From: Glebionis coronaria
Taxonomy: Eukaryota; Streptophyta; Magnoliopsida; Asterales; Asteraceae
Assembly (NCBI GenBank): GCA_025667525.1
Contig: CM046880.1
Location: forward strand, 592,509,895-592,573,894
DNA: 64,000 nt
Reading direction: 5' to 3'
Shown: piece by piece, positions 1 through 12,769 of the stretch
Numbering within the stretch: the stretch's first letter is position 1
Layout: each line of letters opens with the position of its first letter
Position numbers and translations under genes: made by a program
The notes under the pieces: generated by a model
What the model was told of the DNA's origin: nothing
The model's input: only the letters and a program-made list of their open reading frames with translations
The model's database searches: none

Positions 1-2
1 AG

Positions 3-3000
3 TGGATTGAAAAGATTGAAACGATGTTTAGGATTAGTAAGTGTAAGGAGGAAGATAAGGTGACTTTTGCTATGGCTACTCTTAAAGGTCGTGCGTTGAC
101 TTGGTGGAACGGGAGAATTGCTTTCATGGGTCTTGATGCTGCTAATGCTACTCTTTGGGCTGAAATTAAAAAGTGGATGACTTTGGAATTTTGTCCTTGT
201 AGTGTGATTATTAGGTTAGAACAAGAGTTGATTCATCTGATAATGAAAGGTGTGGACATTGATAGTTACACGAACCGATTCCATGAGTTGGCCTTGCTAT
301 GTCCTCGATTGGTTGAACCCGAAGAGATCCGAATTGAGCAATATGTTAAAGGGTTGACCAGGAATATCCGGGGGGACGTGACATCATCTAAACCACTGAC
401 CATTGATGATGCTGTTCGAATGGCTTACCGACTCATTGGACAGATAATTCAGGATAAGGAAGATGAAGCCCGTGTAGGTGAGAAAAGAAAGGGAGACGGT
501 GATCGTGTAGATAGAGGTGATAATAGGAAGAATTTCAATCGCCGTCAGAACCAGAGAAAGGGGAATGCAAATGCTCTTACCTACAATGCACCGCGCAACG
601 ATGATAGATGTCCTAAGTGTGGCAACAAGAGGCATCCTGGCGACTGCTGGAAGTGCCGAAATTGCGGAAAGCTTTGACACAAGGTTGAAAGGTGTAAGAA
701 GGGAACCATTTGCTTCAACTGTAATGAAGAAGGTCATAGGAAATCGGAATGCCCCAAGTTGAAAGCGATTGTACCTGGAAGAAACCCCCAGGGTGGTATC
801 TACCTACTTGGAACAATTGAGGTGAAGAAAGAGGATCCGAATGTCGTTACCGGTACGTTTTTACTCAACAATCATTATGCTGTTGCTTTATTCGATTCGG
901 GTGCCGATAGGAGCTTTGTATCCACTAAATTTAGTGCCCTTATTGATATTAAACCTGTTGAGATAAGTACCAGTTACGAGGTGGAATTGGCTGATGGTAA
1001 ATTAGTGAAAACTAATAAGCTATTAGAAGGATGCTCTCTAAATCTCTTGAACCATTCCTTTCCGATTGATTTGATGTTGATAGAATTAGGTAGTTTTGAT
1101 ATTATTATTGGTATGGATTGGTTGTCGTTGAATAATGCTACTATTTTATGTGGAGAGAAGAAGGTTAAGATTCCTCTTAGGAATAGGACGTTAGTAATTG
1201 ATGGTAGTCGAGGTGAATCCCGTTTGAAAATCGTTTCATGTATTAAAGTCCAAAAGTACATCAGGAACGGTTGTGAGTTATTCTTAGCTCAAGTGACCGG
1301 GAATGAGTCTAGGGAGAAACGATTGGAAGATGTACCTATTATTTGTGAATTTCCTGAGGTATTTCCTAAAGATTTACCCGGACTTCCACCGATAAGGCAA
1401 GTAGAGTTTCGAATCGATTTAATTCCTGGTGCTGCACCGGTGGCACGTGCGCCTTACCGATTAGCCCCTTCTGAATTAAAGGAGTTATCTGAGCAACTTA
1501 AGGAGTTGTCTGATAAAGGTTTTATTCGACCGAGCTCATCGCCTTGGGGAGCTCCGGTCTTGTTCGTTAAGAAGAAGGATGGATCTTTTCGTATGTGCAT
1601 TGATTATAGGGAACTGAATAAGTTGACAATTAAAAATCGATATCCTTTACCTAGGATTGATGATTTGTTTGATCAACTGCAAGGATCTAGTGTGTATTCT
1701 AAGATAGATTTGCGGTCAGGATATCACCAACTTCGCGTCCGTGAAGAAGATATTCCTATAACTGCATTTAGAACTCATTATGGACACTATGAATTTCAAG
1801 TAATGCCATTTGGGTTAACTAACGCACCTGCGGTTTTCATGGATTTAATGAATCGAGTGTGCAAGCCCTACTTGGATAAATTTGTGATTGTGTTTATTGA
1901 CGATATTCTAATCTATTCTAAGAATGAAGATGAGCATAGAGAACATTTGAGGATTGTTTTGAAGTTGTTGAAGGATGAAAGGTTGTATGCTAAGTTTTCG
2001 AAATGTGATTTCTGGTTGGATTCTGTGCAATTTCTTGGTCATGTGATTAACAGAGATGGAATTCATGTTGATCCTGCAAAGGTTGAAGCTATTAAGAATT
2101 GGTCTGCACCGACAACGCCAACGGAAGTGCGACAGTTCTTAGGATTGGCTGGCTATTATAGGCGATTCATTAAGGAATTTTCTTTGATAGCTAAACCCTT
2201 GACTAAGCTTACTCAGAAGAATAAACCTTTCGTTTGGGGAAGTGATGAAGATGGAGCATTTCAGACATTGAAGCAAAAATTATGTAGTGCGCCAATCTTA
2301 TCATTACCCGACGAGAGTGAAGATTTTGTAGTGTATTGTGATGCATCTCTTAGAGGTTATGGAGCTGTTTTGATGCAGAGAGAGAAAGTGATAGCTTATG
2401 CTTCTAGGAAATTGAGGAAGAATGAGGAGAATTATACCACTCATGATCTTGAGTTAGGAGCTGTGGTCTTTGCTCTTAGGTTGTGGAGACATTATCTGTA
2501 TGGCACCAAGTGTACGGTATTCACCGATCACAAAAGCCTACAGTATATCCTCGATCAGAAGGAATTGAACATGAGGCAACGAAGATGGATAGAGTTGTTA
2601 AGTGATTATGATTGTGATATAAAATATCACCCAGGAAAAGCCAATGTTGTTGCTGATGCGTTAAGTAGGAAAGATAGAGAGCCTATCAGGGTGCGTTCTC
2701 TAGTCTTGACCGTGCACAATAATTTGCCTGAGCAAATTAGAAATGCGCAAATAGAAGCTTGTAAGAAGGAGAATTTTGTTAATGAAGGGTTCCGAGGAGA
2801 AGGAGATCCTTTAGAGGTTAGAGCTGATGGGGTGAAATGCTTAAGAGGTCGTATGTGGATACCTAAGTTTGGAGGCTTAAGAGATTTGATTATGTTAGAA
2901 TCCCATAAATCTAAGTATTCCATTCATCCGGGTTCTGATAAGATGTACCATGATTTGAAGAAGTTGTACTGGTGGCCGAATATGAAAGCTGACATAGCTA

Positions 3001-4175
3001 TGTATGTTCTTCAATGCTTGACTTGTGCTAGAGTCAAAGCGGAACATCAAAAGCCATCAGGACTACTTCAACAACCAAAGATTCCTGAATGGAAGTGGGA
3101 GCGAATTACGATAGACTTTATCACCAAGCTTCCAAGAACATCATCTGGAAACAATTCGATTTGGGTTATTGTCGATAGACTGACCAAATCAGCACACTTC
3201 ATTCCGGTTAAGGAGCAGTTCTCACTGGAGAAGCTGACTCGAATATACCTTGATAATGTTGTATGCAAGCATGGAGTGCCTGTATCGATCATTTCAGATC
3301 GAGATCCTAGATTCGCATCGAATTTTTGGAAATCTCTCCAAAGATCTTTGGGAACGAATCTCGACATGAGCACTGCTTATCACCCCTAGACTGATGGGCA
3401 GAGTGAAAGGACGATACAAACACTGGAAGATATGTTGAGAGCTTGTGTGTTAGACTTTGGTAAGAATTGGGATAAACATTTGTCGTTAGCAGAGTTTTCG
3501 TATAACAATAGTTACCATTCTAGTATTAAGGCTGCACCGTTTGAAGCTTTGTATGGTAGGAAGTGTAGATCTCCTGTATGTTGGAGTGAAGTTGGGGATA
3601 CCCAGCTCACGGGACCGGAATTGATCCGGGAGACTACGGAGATGATAGTTCAGATTAAGAAGAGGTTGTTGACTGCCCGTAGTAGACAGAAAAGTTACGC
3701 GGATGTGCGGCGGAAGCCAATGGAGTTTGAAGTGGGTGACCGAGTAATGTTGAAAGTATCGTCATGGAAAGGCGTTATAAGATTTGGAAAACGAGGAAAA
3801 TCGAATCCCCGTTATATTGGACCCTTTAAGATTTTATCTAGAGTAGGTCCGGTGGCTTACAAACTAGAGTTACCCCCAGAACTTCATGGTGTTCACAACA
3901 CATTCCATGTATCTAATCTGAAGAAATGTCTAGCAGTGAGTGATGATAAAATTCCGTTAGGTAAGGTTCGAATAGATGGGAAGTTGCATTTTATCGAAGA
4001 GCCCGTAGAAGTTATGGACCGTGAGGTAAAGCAACTGAAACAAAGTCGGATACCTATTGTCAAGATCCGATGGAATTCAAAGCATGGACCGGAGTATACT
4101 TGGGAACGAGAGGATGAAATGTGGAAGAAATATCCGCACCTCTTCGATTTCAATAAGAAACGGACATCCAAATGA
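3..4175 (+). pseudogene. Element A gag-pol polyprotein, two in-frame stops, 5' truncated by window edge
   Basis: One reading frame runs from the window edge to 4175, broken only by TGA at 675-677 and TAG at 3387-3389. The first falls in the zinc-knuckle region, probably a lost Trp codon. The second falls just before TDGQSE of integrase, probably a lost Gln codon. Visible in order: retrotransposon gag with WW near 105-115; two Cys-rich knuckles (about 610-755, the second [14 protein letters not shown]); retropepsin with DSGA near 894; RT with FIDD near 1892; RNase H with CDAS near 2337 and TDHKS near 2523; integrase HHCC finger and D,D,E residues (ITIDF, SDRD, SERT); and a C-terminal chromodomain-like block ending KKYPHLF near 4140. 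With two stops it cannot make full-length protein without readthrough, but it is otherwise well preserved, so it is likely a fairly young copy. Confidence 0.9.
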
Positions 4176-4200
4176 AATGGATCACGAGGACGTTGATCCC

Positions 4201-4216
4201 TTTTAGGAGGAAAAGC
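4201..4216 (+). other. Polypurine tract of element A
   Basis: The purine-rich run ttttaggaggaaaagc lies directly before the TG that opens the 3' LTR. This is the expected plus-strand primer for reverse transcription. Confidence 0.8.
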
Positions 4217-7200
4217 TGTGACAATCTAACATTTTCAGGTAGTGAAATATTTTCTCGTATAATATTTTGAAACTTATTTTTGTGTTGGTTGACGAACTCA
4301 CAATTTACGGATTTAAATTTGGGCTTACGTGCATAATTTGGCGTCTTTTACGACTAAACCGGAAACCTTAGGATTACGTATTTACGTTTTTGAACTCCGT
4401 TTTTGATGAGACAATTTTTATTGGATTCGTTTTGTGACGGTGATTCATAATTTATAAAAACGTTTTTCGTAAAACGACCCGAGCGCACGCAAATCGAGAA
4501 AACTAGAATCGAAAAATACCCGTAAACTAGTGAGATGGGACAAAACACTTTGTCCCACCCCACTAGCTTATATGGGACGGCTACACTTGACACCACAACA
4601 CATATGTGGCATCAAGTTTAGCTAACTTATACAAGTGTAAGCAAATGCTTACACATTAAGCTAACCTTTACCACTTTACCACAAAACTAGCAACTTGTTT
4701 CATTTACACTATTTCTCACATGCAACTCAACACCAAAACTCTCTCAAACTCTCACCCTTGCCGTCCCAAATAAGCCAACAAACACCATCTTTGATCTTTT
4801 CTAGCCATAAACCACATGTTTACTAGTCCTATTAAGGTGTTCTCTTGAAGCCTTGATCATTTGGTGGCCATATTAACAACTTTAGAGGTGATTTGCTTGT
4901 GTCCTAGGGCTGATTTTCCAACCTATGCTCTTGATATTTGATGGTCTTGGAGATACTTGTTGTGTTCATCAAGTTCTTGTCTTCCTAAAACAAGAAATCC
5001 ACTTGGATTGGTAAAGAAGATCATCCTCTACATTTTTCTCTTGTTATTTTGTAAAGAACAAATGTATTTTCTTTCATTTTGTATATATATATGATGTATA
5101 TATGATGATAAAAATGTTGTGTGGGGATCAAGTGTTGATAAATATGCTTAAAAATGATGATAACTATAAGAAATGAAGCTAAAATCTTGACTATTTAGTT
5201 GGCTGTATAAAAACAGTAGATAACTAAAAGATGAACTGATAAAATTGCATGGTTTGATTCATTTACAGTAAGTAGATGATGTTATACACATGTGAGAGTT
5301 GGCCATGCAATGGAATCAAAATAATGAGTGAGATATGATCAAAACAAGTGAGGTGGTGTAATCTGAATAAGCAGTTTTGTAGGGACTGTTAAGGAAACTT
5401 AAACTCAAAATGGGCAGTAGCTATAACTAAGTTATATGTATCACATATTATGAAGAACTTGTCATCCAAAAATGAGCTTCTAAGTCATTATAGAACTCTA
5501 GATATGGTAAAAATGGTGAACATGAAGTTAAAAATCAGATTTTTAGAAATAATGTTTATTAATATTATATAAGCACTCACAATATAATGTATAAAATGTA
5601 AAAATATAAACCCACTAACTTATAAAACTTATTTATATAAATGTATAAAAGGTTAATTAAATGGGTAAATTATATAAATGGTGGTAAAATAATATTTATA
5701 AGTAATAAAAACTATAAACTTGATTTTTACGACTTTTTCGGCTATCGCCGTGAAATTAACGTTTTTCGCCAAATAAAACTTAGACGACCAAACCCGTCTA
5801 AAGTAAAGTTTATAAAAGTCATATACCGATGTATAGATAACTAAGACAAGTAAAAACCTATAAAACCCGAACTATAAGAATTACGGACATTTACGAGCTA
5901 ACTAAACACATTAGACTAATAATTAGACTTAATAAGATAAAAACTTGTAAAAAGAGCTTATTGGGCTTAACCCATTTGGTCCCAACATGAAAAGTATATA
6001 TACTGATAATATAGGTATAAAAGGGATAAAAACAAGTTGAAGAACTTATAGAAGGCTTAATGGACTTAAAATAGGTAAATCGGTAAAACTAGCAAACTAG
6101 TAAGACGTTACCAAAACATAAACACTAAAATGAGTAAACAAGGATGTATAAACCCACTTGATCATCATCATATGTACAAAATCATCATATGTATATTGTT
6201 ATTTTGATAAAAGTCATTGGACCGAGTCTAAGACCGATTATTATTTATATAGGTTTCCGTGACCGAAGCACGCCCGTAGCCGATAATCCGCCTTTCATTA
6301 ACAACGTGAGTTCATAGCCTCGCACTATTTTAAATGTTTTATAAAATGATTTGTAAACCCGCGAGGGAGATAACATGCTAGATTTTTATAAAAATAGAAC
6401 ACAAGTAGTCCCGATTGTATGCTTAATGATATGGACCCGAATGATGCTATGACCCTATATTCGAGACTAAAAGGATTATTAGTAGTTAGGTTATGTCACT
6501 TAAAGTCCCATTAGCATGAATTGTGAACTACCGGGATTTGGTAGACGCTTATGCATTTGATAGTACTATTTGGGGACGATCACCCCAGTTCGCGCCTTGA
6601 CGGTTGATCCCCGTCGTACCACATTGATTGGTAAGCGAATTTATGTATGAGAAGATTCCATAGCGTGATTTTTGTGACGACACGCTAACTTAGATGGGCA
6701 AATTTTTTGTCGGGTTCGCGGCCCGCTGTTTTCACAGTAAGGTAACAATGTCATGCGGCTAATAATAATCCTAATTCAGATACCATGTATCCTAATACAA
6801 TATAAGACATAAATATTAAATGATAACGACGCTATTACGATGAATATATTACCTATCATGGTAATATAGAGACTACGGTCTCATGGACGGTTTCAGATGT
6901 ACGCTTGATATATATTGCCTGACTAGCAATATAAGGACTTACTTCCGATATTATACTTGTGTTCTGATTTTAAATGATTGTAAATGATTGTTTTTATATA
7001 ACGGTTTTTATTAAACTCTATGAATTCACTCGACATTCGCTGATATAATTTTTGCATGTTTTTATCTCAGGTGCTTGAAGGTAATCCGGATGAAGATCGA
7101 CTCTGATGGCCCACACTTAATATTAAAAATGTTCATTCGATCTGTGTTTTGTAAACTAAATGACCTGTATAATTTGGGACCTGTTGTACGCTTTTGAAAC

Positions 7201-7335
7201 TTTTTATCGAATGAATGTTTGTTAAACCTTGTACAACCATTTTTATGTGTTGTCTATGATTGGAGTTATTGTGCTATCCCGTAACACTCTGAAAGACCCT
7301 TCCGCTGTACCGATACGAAAAATGAGAGTGTTACA
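4217..7335 (+). repeat. 3' LTR of element A (3119 bp)
   Basis: It starts TGTGACAATC and ends GTGTTACA, so it has TG...CA ends. No gene is visible in it. A block around 4360-4520 (containing cgtttttcgtaaa and gcacgcaaatcga) matches the minus strand of the element F LTRs (near 48010-48150 and 61045-61190), so A and F belong to one LTR family. The sequence is AT-rich with poorly conserved low-complexity parts, including a TA-rich run near 5083-5110. Confidence 0.85.
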
Positions 7336-8549
7336 TCTACCAAGATGTACCACGACATCAAGCAACACTTTTGGTGGAGTGGTATGAAACAGGATGTTGC
7401 CACCTTCGTTTCTAAGTGTATGATATGCCAACAGGTGAAGATCGAACACCAACGAGCTAGTGGTTCACTACAGCCATTAGATATTCCAGCATGGAAGTAG
7501 GACAAAATCTTCATGGATTTTGTTATTGGTCTTCCAGTTACTCAGAAGAAGAACGACGCTATCTGGTTTATTATGGATAGGTTGACTAAATCTGCTCATT
7601 TTCTGCCGATTCGCAAGGAGCATCCAGTCAGCAAATTAGAAGAGACATTCCAGAGGGAGATCATGAGACTACATGGTACTCCATCAGAAATTATCTCTGA
7701 CAGAGATCCTCGTTTCACATCACGTTTCTGGCAGAGTCTGCAGAAAGCTTGAGGCACCAGACTTAAGCTCAGCGCTGCCTTTCATCCTCAGACCGACGGA
7801 CAGTCGGAACGTACTATTCAGACATTGGAGGACATGCTTCGATCATGTGCTCTAGAGTGGTCAGGAAGCTGGGATGATTATATATTCTTAGTAGAATTCG
7901 CATACAACAACAGCTGGCACGCTAGCATCAAGTGTGCTCCCTTTGAGATGTTGTATGGTAGAAAGTGTCGCGCCCCAATCTACTGGGATCAAGTGGGTGA
8001 ATGATTGCTTGAGGGTCCAGAGATGATTGACGTGACCAATGAGAAGGTCGTTGTCGCCAAGGCAAAGCTTCAGGTAGCTTGTGCTCGTCAGAAGAGCTAT
8101 GCTGATAAACGTCGCAGAGATATATCTTTCAACGTAGGTGATCACGTTTTCCTAAAGGGATCACTTGCACGAAGAGTTAAACGTTTTGGAATCAGAGGAA
8201 AGCTCAGTCCTCGGTTCATCGGACCGTTCGACATCATAGAACGAGTTGGTGAAGTGTCATACCGTTTAGCGTTACCGCCTTAATTATCACACGTTCACAA
8301 CGTGTTCCATGTGTCCTTACTCAGAGGATACAACTATCATCCAATTTAGGTTGTCCAGTATCCACTTGATCAAATTCGAGAGGATCTTTCTTATGTTGAA
8401 GAACCCGAGAGAGTTCTTGAGCGACAATATCATGTTATGCGGATGAAGACGACCCCTTTCGTCAAAATTCTCTGGAGGGATCATCCTGAGCGGGAAGCGT
8501 CTTGGGAGACGGAGGAGTCTATACGGACTTCTTACCCTCATTTCTAGTT
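7336..8549 (+). pseudogene. B1 integrase and chromodomain-like tail, 5' cut by element A
   Basis: Translation starts inside the integrase zinc finger (TKMYHDIKQHFWW...CMICQQVK), continues through the DDE core (SMDF-like IFMDF, SDRDPRF, SERTIQ) and ends in the chromodomain-like C-terminus (WRDHPERE, TSYPHF near 8540). In-frame stops occur at 7498-7500 (TAG for Trp), 7750-7752 (TGA for Trp), 8002-8004 (TGA) and 8281-8283 (TAA), with more near 8347 and 8547. The missing 5' part should resume left of the window, on the far side of element A. Non-functional. Confidence 0.85.
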
Positions 8550-8607
8550 CTAATTCGGGTATGTTTTCTTTCAGTTTACGTTCTCCAATTCGAGGACGAA
8601 TTGTTCT

Positions 8608-8623
8608 TTTAGAGGGGAAGAGT
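8608..8623 (+). other. Polypurine tract of B1
   Basis: tttagaggggaagagt lies immediately before the LTR opening TGTAAAC. The same tract recurs before the other two B LTRs. Confidence 0.75.
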
Positions 8624-9204
8624 TGTAAACCCGCATTAAAAATCCTATGAACAGTACACGTGAACTGTAACTTATGAAAACACGAAAAAAATTTAAACTT
8701 TCCATTTATAATATTAATACATGTGTCACGACATTAAATAACGAATAATCTTAAATATTATAAATGTGATAGGATCACGAATACCAAATTCATGAATATT
8801 AAATCACGAACATACAGGACTAATTATTTAGACACAGAAAAGTTACGGGTTTACCTTTGGTGGGCCCCATAGTCGCGGCAAGACAAGGGAGAAGGCCAAG
8901 TGGGCCTTTTGGCCCAAAACCAACTTTTATTAAAACACTAGGGGAAAAAAAACTTCATTATTTTAGGTTTTACAAAATTTTGTTCTCTCTCCTTTTGTCT
9001 CTTGGTGCCGCCGACTACAACAAACAAGAAGGGAAAACCGGAGGATTTTTGTTACTTGTTATTTATTCATGATCATCTCTTCATTCTACACACGTTGGTA
9101 TAATCAAAAACCTTTTCATCTTATTTAATTTCTTATGTAATTCATGTTTTAAATTAATTAATCATCAAGACCATGTAGGAACAAACCTAAGATTAATCAT
9201 TTTC

Positions 9205-9545
9205 ATGTCACGGGGTTGGTTTGGTGTGTGGTTGTGGTTCGGCCGAGACACCGAGACCCCAAATGGGGCTCGGCTTCGTTTCTTTCACCACCACTGAGAG
9301 TCTCAAGACTCTCGGCTTGGTTGGTTTTGGCTCGGACGCAGCAAGAAACCCCGACCATGCGTCATGGTATGTTTAGGTTTATGTGCACCGAGACACCATC
9401 GAGACCCCCAAAGGGGCTCAGCTTGGTTTGGTTTGTTCGGACCCGAGACCAAAAGGACCCCGACTTTAAGTCGGGGTATGTTTTGCATGTTTGTTATTTT
9501 AGTTAGTGTCAACCGAGACCCCTCCAAGGTCTCGGTGGGACTTTT
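9205..9545 (+). other. Cluster of short hairpins in the B-family LTR
   Basis: Several near-perfect inverted repeats sit within 340 bp. gagacccc/ggggctc is at 9253-9271. gagagtct/agactctc is at 9296-9313. ccccgact/agtcgggg is at 9458-9476. ccgagacc/ggtctcgg is at 9513-9535. A fifth, ccccgacc/ggtcgggg, is perfect in the second LTR (17188-17206) but mutated here. The block is far more GC-rich than the rest of the LTR. Equivalent blocks lie at 17044-17355 and 26304-26660. It could fold in RNA; its role is unknown. Confidence 0.7.
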
Positions 9546-9846
9546 GTATAGCTTATTTGGTTTGGCTTATATAGAACACGGGCTCAGGATTCGGGATTTA
9601 CATGGAAACTATTTTTAAAGTCATGTTATACTAAACCTTAGGCTAAATTAATTAGTATAATTAATTCATGTATACCTAAGGTATTTTTACTTAGTCATTT
9701 AATTAAAACATGTATATTAATTAAAATCATATAACATATTGTTTAATTAATTAACCAGTTATTTAATTAATGAGCTGTAACCATGACTTTTATTGTAATA
9801 TTTAAACTGTAATTATTATTTATAATCCATCTTATTTCTAATTATG

Positions 9847-9925
9847 TAAACTTACTATTTTTTGAAACTTTCTATTTTTAGAAACTTACTATTTATGGAA
9901 ACCTGCTATTTTTAGAAAGTTACTT
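9847..9925 (+). repeat. Short degenerate tandem repeat in B LTR
   Basis: About four copies of a roughly 20-bp unit around gaaacttactattttt. The same array is found near 17656-17735 and 26960-27040 in the other two LTRs, so it belongs to the family. Confidence 0.6.
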
Positions 9926-11136
9926 AGTATTACAATACAAGTATTATAATACACTAATACATGAATAATATACAACAGAACATCAGAATAAGTACAGTTA
10001 ACATAGTAAACAGTAAAACATGACAGTAAAACACATGTAATTCAGACGACTCATACACGTCCATATTTCTTATGTAGTGTTATCCTTCAAGGCGGATTAT
10101 TCTTCATCGTTTTCCTTAGCTTCTATTGGACATAAGGTACGGATTTCCTGTCCTTTAGTAAGGAAAATCTTTTCCTTCATTAGGATTTCCTATATGCAGC
10201 CAACTATTTCCCTAGTAGTTACAAATTAAATGCTTATGTTATTAGTTACCTTAGCCATATACATGCATGACCAGTTTCACCTAGTTATGGAGGAACCATA
10301 ACCACAACACTAGAGGCACTAGTGTTATGACTTCACCACGGTGGAGTGATAGCTCGTGGCGTCCCTTTTCAGTTATTTGGCAATTATATTATTATATTAT
10401 CATGTGGGGCGTAAGGGTGCATCCTAGTTACATGTTTCAGTTAGGATTTCATGGTGAATGTGGTGTGTGCCTTGCATCCTTCACAAGGAGTTGATCCCTC
10501 CAACCCACTTACCAGTTAATTAGAGGCATCCCCTCTTATTTACATGACGAGGTCACCCCTCGAAGTATTCATGCACATTGTTGACCTCATGACCTATATT
10601 GGCTATTTTGGTACATTAACTAATATAGATTTTCATAAGTAACATAAGCTATGTTTTCAGAACTAAAACCAGTTAACATGACAGACAACTAGGTTTTCCA
10701 GGACTTATTCTTTTCCGCTGCTATTCATGCTTTATGCTCTTTATATGCTATCATATTCTATGTCTTCCATGTTTTATTATATATCCATGCACTAAGCGTT
10801 ATGCTCAGCCGTCTACTTTTTCATGTTCCTAACGGCAGGTACCCAAGGACGCAAGTAGGAACTCTAGAGTATGTGCATTCGGATTGGAAGCTATTCGGCC
10901 TCTTTTACGGTTATGCATTTATTCCTACTTTATCATACTTTACTTCTTTTGGACATTGTTTAGTCCTTTCCATTTACAGTACTTATATTGCTTGTGTGTG
11001 AGTTACTAGCTACGGATGTTTGATACCGATATTTCTATTTATGGTCATGAATGTTTAGACATTTACCTTGCATGCTTTGATGACACGCCATAATTTACTA
11101 TAGCATCCTATCTTAACAAATGAGGTGTTACAATTA

Positions 11137-11150
11137 TGGTATCAAAGCCA
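11137..11150 (+). other. Primer-binding site of B2
   Basis: tggtatcaaagcca lies 4 bp inside the LTR end. It fits the complement of the initiator tRNA-Met 3' end with one mismatch (tcaGag expected). The leader from here to the gag ATG at 11588 shows no other feature. Confidence 0.8.
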
Positions 11151-12327
11151 AGGTTTTGACGTGTAGCTCTGTAAAACATGAGCTGTGACTTATGGGTAGT
11201 CACTAGTGTCTTCCTAGAACTGACAGTTGGTTTTCATGCATTCATTCATTTTCATTTTATTTCATGCATTCATATCATTGTAGTAGGTTTATGACTAAGT
11301 AATGGTTGGTACAGGACTGGTCCTATTTAGTCGCATGTGATTTTATCGAAACTTTTAACTTTGGACCGACCCATTGGCGTCCCCGCGCCATGTCTTTTGT
11401 TTTGAGTGAACTGACCATAGGCGTTCACTCCCGTTCATATAAAAGTTTTATAAACTGCATCATGTATTTTTCATTGTTTCATGCATTATAAACTGCTTCA
11501 TTGATTTATATATTGTTCTTGCATTTTTATGTTTATGTCATTCTAGATTAATGATTTATGTTGCATTTTGTTGTTTTAAACTGTCAGATGGTAAACTCAC
11601 GCAATACTCCAAATTTGTTAGCAGCTGTCAATGCAGCTCTCCAAGCCCTCCTTTCCCAACTTCGCAATGAAATCAGAGACGAAGTTCATGCGGAATTCCA
11701 GGCTCATAGCAATCAGAACAACAACAACAATGTTTCACCTCCTCCTCCACCGGTTACTCTTATGACTTGGTTGGAGAGATTCAACAAACAGCGACCCTGT
11801 TCGTTTGAGCAGACTGACAACCCCACCGAGGCTGAAGCTTGGATTTCTCACATCAAGAATATTTTCGATGCAATGGGTTGTGACGGTGTTTTCAAGGCAA
11901 GACTAGCTTGCTATAAGTTTGAAGGTGATATGCTGCAGTGATGGAAATCGGTCAAGTAGTCCAACGGTGGTGATAATTGGGTTGCACAGCTGAGATGGGA
12001 CCGGTTTAAGGAGCTCTTCCTTAATCAGTACTTTCCATATGCTGAGCAAGAGAAGCTCAAGAGGGACTACCACAACATTCGGCAGGTTGCTGGTGAAAAC
12101 AACAACGAGTTCATGCAAAGGTTTCTCCCCTTGGCAGGATTTCTGGGTCTAGCCGCAAGAACTGCTGCGGAGCAGGCTGAGAAGTTTCGTTGGGCTCTTC
12201 GCACTTCGGTCGCCAACAACATGGTATGTTCTACTTTTACTACAGTGGCACAGGTGGCCGATGCAGCCCGTAAGATCGAGATGCTTCAGGAACAAGAGGA
12301 GTTTGGTGATGACAGGGCAATGAAGAG

Positions 12328-12410
12328 GTATCTTCAATCACCAATTGTAAATAATTCATTTCCATCAGTATTTTCATGCATATAATCCTCTGTTCAATGT
12401 TATATTCCAG
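12328..12410 (+). other. B2 gag intron 1 (83 nt)
   Basis: The donor AG|GTATCT and acceptor TTCCAG|GCAG restore the frame as Lys-Arg-Gln-Lys. It is AT-rich compared with its flanks and has an in-frame TAA at 12383-12385. The counterpart in B3 (20176-20258) has the same length and borders. Confidence 0.65.
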
Positions 12411-12554
12411 GCAGAAGACTGATGACCGTAAGCCTGCGGCCGCTCAGCAGCAAGCATCTAAGGGAAGCGGTCAGACTAATGATCGTTCTGGTACTAAGAG
12501 GCATGGCGGTAACGATGGTTACCGTAACAACGCTAACAACTCGAACAACAGTAG

Positions 12555-12631
12555 GTCCCTACATTTACCTACTTTCATGTTAAACTATATTATGTTATGG
12601 TATTCTGACACTCCAACAATTGATAATTCAG
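12555..12631 (+). other. B2 gag intron 2 (77 nt)
   Basis: The donor AGTAG|GTCCCT and acceptor AATTCAG|GAAT join AG to G to give Arg-Asn-Asn. In B3 (20403-20479) the length is the same and the donor is AGCAG|GTCTCT. Confidence 0.65.
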
Positions 12632-12696
12632 GAATAATGGTAACGGTAGGGATCAGGACCGTAGGGGTTCACAGCCTAACCATTCTACCTCATCTG

Positions 12697-12769
12697 GTAA
12701 CTTTTACACCTTCTATGTAATCATGTTTATGTTCCACGATCATGTCTCATGCATGTAATCCTTAAACAG
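12697..12769 (+). other. B2 gag intron 3 (73 nt)
   Basis: The donor CATCTG|GTAACT and acceptor TAAACAG|GCTCTC keep the frame Ser-Gly-Ser-His. The same length is found in B3 (20545-20617). Confidence 0.65.

Larger units (their letters stand above)
1..7335 (+). mobile_element. Element A: Ty3/gypsy chromodomain-type retrotransposon, 5' end outside window
   Basis: The window opens inside gag. The order gag, zinc knuckle, protease, RT, RNase H, integrase, chromodomain-like tail, polypurine tract, 3' LTR is visible. The LTR ends at 7335 and the next bases, tctac (7336-7340), continue the integrase sequence of element B1, matching the uninterrupted copy in B2 around 15178. A therefore inserted into B1, and tctac is the expected right copy of its target duplication; the left copy would be outside the window. 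Domain order, long LTR and C-terminal tail fit the Tekay/Del group of chromoviruses; that clade name is inference. Confidence 0.9.
8624..11132 (+). repeat. LTR shared by B1 (3') and B2 (5'), 2509 bp
   Basis: It starts TGTAAACCCGC and ends GGTGTTACA. It aligns by eye along its length with the LTRs at 16466-18980 and 25723-28284. It carries a GC-rich hairpin cluster (9205-9545), a short tandem repeat (9847-9925) and a perfect 8-bp inverted repeat aacactag...ctagtgtt near 10305-10328. The open frames inside it are not conserved as genes. Confidence 0.85.

Noticed and set aside
9216..9618. Open frames of 70-110 codons in the GC-rich block of each B LTR
   Set aside because: They overlap in several frames, follow the hairpin repeats, and start and stop differently in the three LTRs.
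11951..11989. A fourth gag intron that would remove the shared TAG (GT at 11951, AG at 11989)
   Set aside because: Only 39 nt, too short for a plant intron, and it reads as good gag sequence apart from the stop.
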